A stretch of DNA of 64,000 nucleotides. Source: Rebecca billardiae RCC1528 (lineage: Eukaryota > Haptophyta). Within the stretch, counting starts at the first letter, position 1, and every line of letters begins with the position of its first letter. A program made the position numbers and the translations under genes. The notes under the pieces were generated by a model, which made no database searches, had not been told where the DNA came from, and saw only the letters and a program-made list of their open reading frames with translations. Below, one piece after another: positions 40,809 through 50,608 of this stretch. The stretch spans positions 2,294,001 through 2,358,000 of the forward strand of contig OZ251230.1 in the NCBI GenBank assembly GCA_965240325.2, read 5' to 3'.

Positions 40809-41295
40809 GGCTCTGGCTCCGGTTGACCCCTGCCAGTCCGGTCATAGAAACCGGGCGTACCGAAAATGATCTTCGCATTCCTGCGGCCGAATGAACGCCC
40901 GAAGTGTCCCACAGGGCTCCAAGTAGGGTTACTATGGATGGCCAATAAGTGCCCAGGGTGTGAAACTCAGTTTGTGACTACTTCAGACTCTATTTTTCAT
41001 AGCTATATTTACCCAGTCCGGTGACATATTTCCAATAGCTACGGGTGCATCCGGATCGCTCCCGGACCGTGTTCTGACCAGAGTCTGAAATTGGTAAATA
41101 CATAGTAAAAATAGAGTCTGAAAGACTTTCTATAGAGGCGGAAGTGCTTGTTGGCCCAATATCGCTCTGAAGTCATCATCTAGGCATCCATTGAGGTCCT
41201 CCTGTGCAGTTTTCACGAGTGACTTCATGAAGGAGCTCACAGTAGTCACAGTGCCCGTCTCTGGCAGGGGTCAACCGAACTCCGAAGCCAGAGCC
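40809..41295. mobile_element. Short non-autonomous relative of transposon E1 (E2)
   Basis: Left end GGCTCTGGCTCCGGTTGACC and right end (inverted) with GGCTCTGGCTTCGG, both continuing into TTGACCCCTGCCAG. The flanks are ATTT on each side (40805-40808, 41296-41299), a 4-bp duplication. Inside the left end, bases 40838-40870 match the sequence next to the right TIR of E1 (rc of about 27200-27231). 487 bp, no coding capacity. Confidence 0.8.
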
Positions 41296-41680
41296 ATTTG
41301 CTATGCTACAGGCAGCGGCTGACCCGGCGCCTGTGTCTGCACTCAGTGCTCTGCTCCGTGCGCCCTCTAATCACTACAGTAATGGCTCTGGGCTGTGATC
41401 CCGTAGATGGTATTGGTGCAGAAGAAGACGATGCGGCTGCGAGTACATGAGCGTGACACCGGAAAGAGGCGGGCGGCACGACGCTGAGCAGCAAATATAT
41501 GCATCATGGCTCGAATGCAATGCCGCTTTTATTTTATTACATATATATAATATTATAACGAACTGTAATAAGCAGTCGTCGCGCCGTCGACAGTTCGACT
41601 TCGTGGGCGGCCCCGTCGGCCGTCCGGCCGTCGGATATGCTAGCTCAGCTGTCAGCAGAGTCAGCTCGGCCGCTGCAATA

Positions 41681-43090
41681 CCGATCCGACCTGCAGCTTG
41701 CAAACCAAGCCCCCCAAAACGGGATCGGGCAAGCACTGGGCGACGCGAGGGCCCGCCTGCGCAGCGCTCCCAAGGCCGCATGCGGGCGTGACACACTGAC
41801 AGCCGTGCGCGGGCACTTTGTGGGGGCTAGAGACCCGTAGGCAGCAATCGTGCCGCCTCGCCGACGCCCTCGCCGCCCTCTCCGCGCGGCAGAGACCTGC
41901 CGGATGGCAAGCGCAGTTCTGGAGAAGGCCTGTCCGACGAGCGTGATGGGCACGCGTGCGCCCCTGGGACATTCAAAGGTCGCGGCTTTTTCGCTTCTGC
42001 GAGATGGGCAGCATGGGTGTATGGAGCGCTCGTTGGAACTTGACGCCGGTTTGGCGCCCGCGCGGCGAGGGCGACGACGGGCGTACACGGGGCCTGCGGC
42101 GGCGGGAAGCGCACGGGCGCGGCCGAGAACGGCACGGTCCGGACGCCTCTCGCCAGCCGCGGACGCGCACCGCGCCTCCTCCTCGCACGCTGCTAACTTG
42201 ATCCGGGTTAAACGGTGGTTTTGCTGCCGACCAGCTCAAGTTCCACGGCTGGTCAAGGTTCGGCTTGCGACCTCGCCGCTGGTGCTTGCCAGAAGGTACA
42301 CGAGTTGGTCGAACTCCCACGCACCCGCTCTGCGCTCGTCGACGCCCTCTGAAGGTGACTCGGGGTGCATGCGGGGCAGTGGAATGCAGTGGTTCGGCGT
42401 TGCCTCTCAGTCGTCCAGCGCGCAGGCCATGTAGCGCGGGTGTGGTGCGCGCATGGCCCGGTAATTCGGTCGCGGCATGTCTGTCTGGGCTGCCCAAGGC
42501 CTGCCGCACCGCGAAGCGAGCGCTCAGGAGCGTGTGCCGACCGTGCCAGCCCCGCCGAGATGGGGCACTTCGCTGGGAAATGCGGTGTCAAGTTCCACCC
42601 CCGCTCAAGTTCCAACGAGCGCTCCATAGCCGAGTACTCATTAATTAATAGTCATCAATATCACTGCTTCGCCGGCAGCCATGCCGACATCGATCAGACC
42701 GCACACACACGCTCGACAGCTGGCAGGCCACGGTTGAAATGGCGGCGCGCGTGATCACAAGGCTGTCGGCGAGGAGACCGCAGTGCGAGCCAAAGGAGGG
42801 CGCGCAAGACATGCATCTCGGTCGTGAGGCGTGCATGAGCCGCGAGCACGGGCACGACGTGCAAGGCAAAGCCCGAGTCATGCGCCTCGACGCGCACGCG
42901 CCGCGGCGGACGACCGAGCAGGGCGCGCGCAGGCTGGCCTTCTTGGCGGCGGCTGTCCGGGAGTGCCCGCGCACGCGCAACGCGTATTCAAGAGCTCCCG
43001 GAAGGCATCGACTCCTAAGGGACGGTGCCTTTCGCCGCGCGAGGGGTTTTGGGGGGCTTGGTTTGCAAGCCTGCAGGTCGATCCGATCGG
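41681..43090. mobile_element. Element with ~40-bp inverted ends, containing a nested MITE (E4)
   Basis: 41681-41720 and 43046-43090 are inverted copies, sharing CTTGCAAACCAAGCCCCCCA and the adjoining CCGATC..CGACCTGCAG with small indels. The target duplication is unclear. The interior has no recognisable protein and is interrupted by the MITE at 42022-42626. The right end directly abuts the stop codon of the duplicated ISWI tail (43101). Confidence 0.65.
42022..42626 (+). mobile_element. 605-bp MITE with perfect TIRs and TA duplication (copy 1)
   Basis: Begins TGGAGCGCTCGTTGGAACTT and ends with its exact inverse, flanked by TA on both sides, as for Tc1/mariner-type insertions. A second, slightly diverged copy in the same orientation is at 55616-56220. 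There is no transposase. Confidence 0.85.
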
Positions 43091-43100
43091 CCGATCCGAC

Positions 43101-43473
43101 CTACTCGACGTCCGCGTTGGCGGGGCCGCGCTGCGCCGAGTAGTAGTCGACGCCGTGGAACTGCGTGTACGCAAAGTCGGCGGACGAGAAGTCGAGCATG
43201 TCCTTCTTGTCCTTGTCGGTGAGCTTGGAGCGCTCGCTGGTGAGGTCCTTGCCGCGCGACAGGATGGCGTCCACGTCCTCGTCCGTCACGTCCGCGTCGC
43301 TCGCCTCGAAGATCTTGTCGGCGCCGTACCGGATGGCGTGCGACGCGTCCTCGTTTGTCATCGCCTTCGACTTGTCGGCGAGCCGGCCGGACTGTAGCAC
43401 GGCCGCGCCCATCCTCAGCTTGAGCTCGGCGCGCTCGATCACCTGCTCCTCGATGGAGTCGGCGACCATCAGC
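43101..43473 (-). pseudogene. Intron-less tandem copy of the ISWI 3' region
   Basis: Encodes [11 protein letters not shown] through GVDYYSAQRG, corresponding to the last part of exon 4 fused directly to exon 5 of the neighbouring remodeller gene. At the junction ADKSK-AMTNEDA the 174-base intron of the main copy is absent. The first ~110 bases differ from the main copy at only a few positions, whereas the exon-5 part is clearly more diverged. It ends in a TAG next to transposon E4. It could be a partial duplicate, an alternative 3' end or the remnant of a paralogue. Confidence 0.7.
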
Positions 43474-43517
43474 CGCTGATGATCACCTGCTCCTCGATGG
43501 AGTCGGCGACCATCAGC
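43437..43517 (-). repeat. 37-bp exact direct repeat at the duplication joint
   Basis: 43437-43473 and 43481-43517 are identical and correspond to exon-4 bases 44057-44093 (two differences). The out-of-frame second unit supplies the TGA that ends the main ISWI frame. Confidence 0.85.
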
Positions 43518-46500
43518 GCTTCCCCATCGCGTCGTTCATCGCCGCGACGAACTCGAGGTCCGTCGAGCCGCCGCCGCGCTCGCGCGAGTAGTCGACACCG
43601 TCAAACTGCGTGTACGCAAACTCGGCTGAGGAGAAGTCGAGCATGCCCTTCTTGTCCTTGTCGGTGAGCTTGGAGCGCTCGGAGGTGAGGTCCTTGCCGC
43701 GCGAGAGGATCGCCTCGATGTCCTCGTCCGTCACCGCGTGGTCGGACGCCTTGAAGATCTTGTCCGCGCCGTACCGGATGGCGTGCAGCGCGTCCTCCTT
43801 GGTCATCGCCTGAGGGCCAAAAAAGAAATACATGAAATAAAGCAGGAAAACCCAAAACAAGAATCATGTTGAAAGGGCGCGGGCGTGGGGCGCGTGCTGC
43901 GCGTGAGCGCGCGCGGCGGAGCGCGCACGCGCACGCGCCGTCGGCGCACGCGCCGTCCAAGGTGCGCGCGTGCGTGCGCGCGCCTTGGACTTGTCCGCGA
44001 GCCTGCCCGACTGTAGCACGGCCGCGCCCATCCTCAGCTTGAGCTCGGCGCGCTCGATCACCTGTTCCTCGATGGAGTCGGCGACCATCAGTCGGTACAC
44101 GTTGACCGCGCGCTTCTGCCCGATGCGGTGCACGCAGTCCTGCACCTGCAGGTCGGCCTGGAGCGCGGGGGGCGGGGAGGCACGGCGGCGCGCGGGGCGC
44201 GCGGGCCGAGGCGGGGCGCGCGGTTGGTGGGGTCGGCGGAGACGGGCGCGTGAGCGCGCGGGCGCCGCGAGCGGTGCGCCGCTCGCGGCTGGGCGCGGCG
44301 CGGCGTGGCGCGGCGCCTTGCACACCTGCGGGTTCCAGTCCGAGTCGTAGAGCACGACCGTGTCCGCCGTCTGCAGGTTGATCCCCAGCCCGTCCGCGTG
44401 CGTGGAGAGCAGGAAGACGAAGCACGTGCTGCCCTCGGTGTTGAAGGCGTCGATCATGTCCTGCCGGTTCTCGTCGCCCGTGTTGCCGTCGATGCGGCAG
44501 TACTCGAACTCGCGGTACGCGCAGTAGTCCTCGAGGATGTCGAGCATGCGCGTCTGGGCACACACGGGCGCGCGCGCGCACGCACGCACGCGCACACGCA
44601 CGCACACGCACACACACACGCACACACACGCACGCACGCACGCACACGCACACGCACACACACGCACACGCACACACGCACACGCACGCGCACGCGCAGA
44701 GGCCGGGGAAGACGCGCGCGAGCGGGGCGGCCAGTCTCAGCCGCGGAGGGCGCAGCGGCGCGGTGCCCGCGCAAGCTGCAAAGCGCGCCGCCGCACGCGC
44801 GCGGCCCTCGCCGCTCGGCGCGGCTCGCGGCCCGCCGCCCTGGCCACCGCAGGCGGGCGGGCGGCACCTGCGGCGAGCTCGGGCCGAGCTGGGCCGGGCA
44901 CCACCGCCGTGGGTCCACGCGCAGCCGCGCCCTCCCCATTCCCGCCGCGCGCCCACACCGCGCCACGCCCGCCTTTGGCCTCGCTGACACGAGCGCGCCT
45001 CGCCAGCGAGCGATTGGTGCAGCCGGCGGGCGACGGCAGCGGCGCGTGGCTCGGCGCGCCTCGCCCGCGCACCATCCCGCCCCTTCGCGCCCGCGTCGCC
45101 GCGCGCAGCCGGCGCGCTGTCCGCCGAGCGCGGCCGGTCGGTGTGCGTGGCGCGTGTGCGCGCGCGCGGCCGCACCATCTGCGAGAAGATGAGCACGCGG
45201 TGCCCGTTGGCGTTGAGCCGCAGCAGCAGCTTGTCGAGCAGCACCATCTTGCCCGAGTTGGTCACGAGGTGGTCGCCGTACGGCGGCAGGCTCTTGTCCT
45301 CTCGGCCCTCGAAGAGGTACGGGTGGTTGCAGCACTTGAGCAGCGCCATCTGACGGTTGAGCAGCCGCGACATGTTCGCGCCGAGCGCGTCGATGTTGCG
45401 CATGAGGATGTCCTTATACTGCTCGCGCTGCATGGCTGAGAGGCCGAGCGACAGCAGTATCTCCTTCTTGGGCGGCAGGTTGGGCTCGACCTCCGACTTG
45501 ACGCGGCGGAGGAGGAAGGGGCGGAGCACCTTGTGCAGCTTGTTGTGGATCGCCTCCTCGGGCACCTTCTTCTTCTTGCAGCCGAACCACGTGCGCCACT
45601 GCTTGGGCGAGTCGAAGATGTCGGGGATGAGGAAGTTGAGCAGCGCCCACAGCTCGTGCAGGTTGTTCTGCAGCGGCGTGGCCGTGATGAGCAGCCGCGA
45701 GTGCGAGGAGATCGAGCGCAGCACCTGCGAGAGCACCGACTCCTCGTTCTTCATCCGGTGCGCCTCGTCCACGATCACGTACCGCCACGAGAAATTGCGG
45801 AAGGCGGTCGCCTCGCGCGTGACCATCTCGTACGAGGTGACGACGGCCTCGAACTTGTCGGGCTGCAGCTTCTCGGCGATCAGCTGCGCGCGCTCGTGCT
45901 TGTCGCCGTGGAAGTGGAAGACGCTCATCTCGGGGCACCAGTTCTCGAACTCGCGCATCCAGTTCGTCAGCGTCGACTTGGGCGCGATGATGAGGTAGGG
46001 CCCCTTGAGGCCCTGCACGCCCTTGAGCCACGCGAGCAGCGAGATGCACTGCAGCGTCTTGCCCAGCCCCATCTCGTCGGCGAGGATGCCGTTGATGCCC
46101 GAGAGGTAGAGGTTGGCGAGCCACGAGAGCCCCGCCACCTGGTACGCGCGCATCTCGCCGTGGCTCGCGTTGATCAGCTCGGGCTGCTGCGTGATGCGCA
46201 CGGTCTCGCCGAACGCGAACGCGCGCTTGCCGTCGGCCGTCGACGCGCCCGCGCCCTCCTCGTCGGCGATGAGCTGGTCGTCCTTCTCCTTCTCGGTCAT
46301 CCGCTCGCGCTTCGCCTTCTTGCTCGCGCCGCGCCCCTCGTGCGCCACCATCTCCTCGCTCGCGATGCCAAAGTGCTGGAAGAGGTCGGACTGCGAGACG
46401 AGGAACCGACGGCGCGCGGCGGCGCTCGCCGCCTTGTCGTCCTCGATCGAGCGGTTCTGCTTCTCGGTGGCGGTGAGCGCGCGCGGAGCCGCCTTTGGCT

Positions 46501-47112
46501 TCGCGGGGCCCGCCGGCGCGCGCTCGTCCGCCTCCTCCTGCAGCCGCGCGCGCTTCTCGGCGCGCTCTGTCTCGCGTGCGGTCGGGCCGGCCGCATGCCT
46601 GCGCGCCTCCTCGTCCGCCGCCTCGGCCTCGAGGCGCGCGTTGTACCGCGCCATCGCCTTGTCGTACGACTCGCGCTCGCGCGCCGCCGCCGCCTCGTGC
46701 GCCGCCTTCTCGCCCGCGCCCGCGCTCTGCCACCGCTCGCTCAGCGCGCGCATCACCTCCGTCTGCGCGCCGCCGCCCTCGCCCAGCTCGGCGACCACCT
46801 CCGCGCGCACCTTGGCGCAGAAGAGCTGGTACGCGTTGAGCGGGCGCTTCGGCGGCATGAGCTCACTCTCAATCTGATCCACCGAAACGCCTGCGCCGAG
46901 GCCGGCCGCGCGCAGCCGAGCGCGCGCGCGGGGGTCCACGCGCGTGAGTCGCGGCGCAGCGCGCAGAGCGCAGAGCGCGCGCGCGTCCGCCATGCGCGAG
47001 GGCCTCACGCACCGGTCTCCTCGGCGATGGTCTTGACGGTGATATTGTCCTTGAGCATCCCACGAATCTTCGTGGCCAGTGCGAAGGGGATGTCTCCCTC
47101 CGACGAGGCCAT
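43513..47112 (-). CDS. ISWI-like chromatin remodelling ATPase with N-terminal HMG box
   Basis: Five exons on minus: 47112-47013, 46890-45176, 44553-44326, 44157-43984 and 43809-43513; 837 residues. Introns are GT-AG except the last, which reads GC-AG. Splicing exon 1 gives [19 protein letters not shown], a helix-turn-helix-like lead. An HMG box follows at about 46-115 ([20 protein letters not shown]). Next is the ISWI autoinhibitory-like segment ([17 protein letters not shown]). The SNF2 ATPase has Walker [11 protein letters not shown], the DEAH box [32 protein letters not shown], helicase [21 protein letters not shown] and [14 protein letters not shown]. Then comes the post-helicase ISWI stretch [13 protein letters not shown]...[28 protein letters not shown] and SLIDE domains are missing; the frame stops at a duplication joint. 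Confidence 0.85.
44566..44699. repeat. (CA/CG)n microsatellite inside the second ISWI intron
   Basis: About 130 bases of alternating CACGCA/CACACA units within the 622-base intron 45175-44554. It lies just upstream of the acceptor in transcript order, so on the transcript it reads as GU-rich. Confidence 0.9.
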
Positions 47113-48750
47113 CCTGTCCGGCGCGCTCGGGGGCTTGGTGCAGCGCGCTCTGAGCCACAGCGCGGTGGTGGACGGCGGACACGAAATTCTTCAGTAGTTG
47201 GGACAGGGCCCTCGCCAAGGACCGGTCCAGACCTCGCCGTCGGGATCCGGAAGGACAAGGGGGGTAGGACGGAAACGAGCCTCCCGGACTCCCCCCCGTG
47301 TTTCGACCGGTGCTGAGGCTGGAAGCGCCCGGCGTCTCGACGGCGCCCACCTCGCGCCCCTCCCCGACCGACCCCCGCCGCCCGCGGGCGGGCTGCTGGG
47401 CGCACGAGCGCGAGCTGGCCGCCGGCGTGAAGCCGAGGTGGAGCCAACTCGCCCTTCAGCTCGTAGGACGCCCGGCTCCTGAAGCCGACCGCCCTGTGCG
47501 CGCATCCGCCTGCCTGCGCTTTGCGGGTACGCCGTTGGCGCGGCCCGGGCCGCGGCAACTAACCGTACGGCCCAGCCCGACGCCGCCGCGCGGCGGCCAG
47601 TCGGGGTGTCGTGTCGCGATTTGCGGGTGCGCGCCTGGCGGGGCAGGTGGCACTGCCCCGCCCGATAGCTTCCGATCAACGAAATTGCCTCGCAAGCGCC
47701 CGCGATCGCTGATCCTCGCCGCGGGCCCGCATAATTTGTTCCCGGACCCGGGGGCCGCTGTAGAGCCAGTCTGGTGCGAGCACCGAACGATGGTACGGGC
47801 CGGGAGCGTGGTGCGCGACGTCACCGAGGCCGTGGGACAGCTAGGCACCGCTTGCGCGCCCACCAGTAGCCTGTGGGCCGACCACGCGTTCAACCGTGGC
47901 CGTGCACCCGATGGCACGGTCACGCGCGGTGCTCAGCGGCTGCAGCGCGCTGTGCACGCAGGCGCGACAGGCCGCCAAGTTGCCGGGTAGACGCGGTGCG
48001 CACGCTCTGTCAGCTGCAGATCAACATCGCGAGAACCTCTGCCGCCCCCACCTCGGTGCTCGCGGCACCCACCGCACGGCCAGCCAGTCGCGCGCACGCC
48101 GGGCGGCCACCTCAACCGACGACTGCGGGTGTTGGGATACTGTGTGCTCAACGTGAGACTCGAGGACACGGCACGAGAAAGCGCCGTAACACCCGCGCAC
48201 TCTCTCGCGCCCTTCTTGATAGCCACACCACGCCTGGGAGACCGGAGAGGGAACGACGACGTGAACACGCTCAAGTCGATGATGATCTACCGCGCGCTGT
48301 AAGACGTGTCGTAGGTGTACGGCCGTGCCGTGCCGTCACTCAATCAAGCTGATCGTGTACGTGTGACAGTTTCTGACTACGGTGCGTCGCGCCAGTCCGC
48401 CTAGTTTGACGTGAGGCCGGAGATCACTGGACCCTTCTGCCACGACCGACAGCTGCCGAGCATACAATCGCCAATCGGGCATTGGCCCGACGGCCCTGGT
48501 ACGTACACTCCGGTAGCTCGCACTCGCCGGAGACTCTTACTCTGACTCTGTCTGCACCAACGTCCAACCTGGCAGTGGGCGCAGTGGCGGTTACATCGTC
48601 AGCAGCAATTTTATCACGCGCGCGTTCCGAACCGCGCATGTGACGGCACTGCTACTCGGCTACTGCTGACTACTACTTAGTTCAGACGCGACACTCTGAA
48701 TTCAGAATTTAGTTAATTAGTAGGTATTCTGATATTATTATTTATTATAA

Positions 48751-48790
<40 letters not shown>

Positions 48791-49175
48791 CGGCGATCAT
48801 ATACATTCAGCGGCATGGGGCCCATATGCCGTGCGTCGGAGGCCGCGGGCAGGCTGACGGGTCGGCCGGTCACAGTGTGCCGGTCGTGCCGCTTAGAAAT
48901 GGCCGCCAACTTGATGTGACGGCTGGCCTCGGAAACCGGGCCGTGCCGCCACCGACTGAGTGGCCACTGGGCCACCGAGTCCGAGATGGGCTGCGAGCGC
49001 TGGCGGCCTTCCTTGAAAGTTGTGCGAACACCCATCGCCCACTCCATAAATACCATCATGGGCCTTTCGGACCGCCAGGGAAATGCCACAATCGCCGTCC
49101 TCGCCCCATGGCGGGCCATGCCGCACAGCCGGCGTTCTCGGCAGCTGGTACTCGGCACGGATAAGCCAGATCAGG
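47113..49175. other. Intergenic, with (AAT)n microsatellite
   Basis: 5' flank of the ISWI-like gene and 3' flank of the gene at 49176. Frames around 47300-48000 are GC-driven and show no protein features. An (AAT)n run occupies 48751-48789 inside an AT-rich patch. Confidence 0.5.
48751..48789. repeat. (AAT)n microsatellite
   Basis: Thirteen perfect AAT units, next to TTATTATTTATTATAAAA. Confidence 0.95.
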
Positions 49176-49709
49176 TTAATGCGACGATGCAAACTGCCAC
49201 GATGCGCACCACAGGCTCGTCTTGTCGCATTCGCGGTAGTCGATCCGCTCCTTCCCCGGAGGCGGCGGCGGCGGCGGCTTGCGCGTGGCGTTGATCATGT
49301 GGTGGTTGGAGGCGAGGTCATTGCGGTTGAGGAAGCGGTAACTGTCCCAGCTCTCGACGGCCGTCCCGGAGTTGAGCGCGTCCACGCGCGCCTTCAACTG
49401 TCGCAGCTGCGCGCGGACGTCTGGATCGGTCGCAATTCGCTGCCGTAGCTCCTCGCCGCGCAGCGCGCTGGCAAGATCGCCTGTTGAGCTGTGCCGCGGG
49501 ATGTCGAACGACCGTGGCTGCGATTGCGACGCGCTGTCGTCGTGCTTGATGCGCTCGAGGAGTTCCTTGTGGATGAGGGCCTCCCACATGTTGTCCGACT
49601 CGATGGATTTGATCCGGCCCTCATCCTTCTGCTCCTGCTCGCTCAGCCTCGCACGGCGGCGCCTGTCGTGCTCGGTGCCCTTCTTCTCGCCGAACGTGCC
49701 GCCCAGCAT
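49176..49709 (-). CDS. Small uncharacterised charged protein
   Basis: 177 residues from the ATG at 49709 (MLGGTFGEKKGTEHDRRRR). The helical, charged body (LSEQEQKDEGRIKSIESDNM, then WEALIHKELLERIKHDD) suggests coiled coil. A second helix is RQRIATDPDVRAQLRQLKAR, followed by a Pro run (seven) and a Cys-containing tail. No family is recognised. Codon use and mixed composition favour a real gene. The start codon lies inside a copy of the CAGCATGGCTGC motif described in the findings. Confidence 0.6.
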   Translation of the reverse strand: MLGGTFGEKKGTEHDRRRRARLSEQEQKDEGRIKSIESDNMWEALIHKELLERIKHDDSASQSQPRSFDIPRHSSTGDLASALRGEELRQRIATDPDVRAQLRQLKARVDALNSGTAVESWDSYRFLNRNDLASNHHMINATRKPPPPPPPGKERIDYRECDKTSLWCASWQFASSH

Positions 49710-50608
49710 GGCTGCTGCCTCACCAAGGACGCGAAACGAACAAGTAACGACCGCCTCGTTCGGTACTGTCACGCTTAACCAAGTGTGCACGTTAAATAAT
49801 CATAGTACAGTTGTACCAGAAACAGTACGATGGTGGCGGGTCAGCACTTCGATGGTGGCTGGCCAGGGGGTGAGGGCGTCCGTGCCTCTGGACGGGCATT
49901 GAGCCGTGGCGAGGTCGCCAAACCGCGTTGCGTGGTTCCAGAGAACGCTGCTACTATCCCTGACCAGCTTGCTAGCCATGCCGGTCGTTGATCAGTTGAT
50001 CACCCCGCCGTTGACAGGCGCGCACACTCCACGCGTATTCGCATGGCAGCTGCGTGTCGGACGGCGGTCGCACGACTACTGCGCAGCCAACATTGATCGT
50101 CAGACTCACGACTTGTGGGGTCAGACAGAGCATTAACAGGTCTGCACCCTCGCCTGGCATGCCCTAGAGGTCAGCACGGCCCTCAGAAGGGTGATCCTGG
50201 GCTGAACCCGCTACTTATGCCCATACATAGTCCGCTCCCGCTGCATGTGGCAGCACGGTCCCAACGGGTCCCGGCTCAGTCACGCGCCCCGTTCACACGA
50301 TGACGTGGACGTGGACGTGAGAGTGGTCGAAATGTAGGAAGGGAAGCCGCTTCTCAACCCCGCGCCACGTGCTACTCGTACGCGGCGACAAAACGCGCGG
50401 TGCGCATTATTATTACTATTAGCCAAGTAGTGTTGCCTGACTGTTACTACGGTTACAGCCGCAGGCATGGCGTCCATCACATTCACACTCGTCTGCTGAT
50501 GCACTCGTCATCACAGCAGATCCGAGATCGTCACTCAGCAGGATCAAGTGATCAAGTCTTCTCTAAGCAGGAGTCATCTGCAAACCGGTCCGACGGCGTT
50601 CCCCATCG
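49710..50608. other. Intergenic
   Basis: Between two minus-strand genes. Less GC-rich, without protein-like frames or identifiable repeats. Confidence 0.45.

Noticed and set aside
45533-47197. 554-codon plus-strand frame
   Set aside because: Antisense of the SNF2 ATPase exon, whose minus frame has all helicase motifs.
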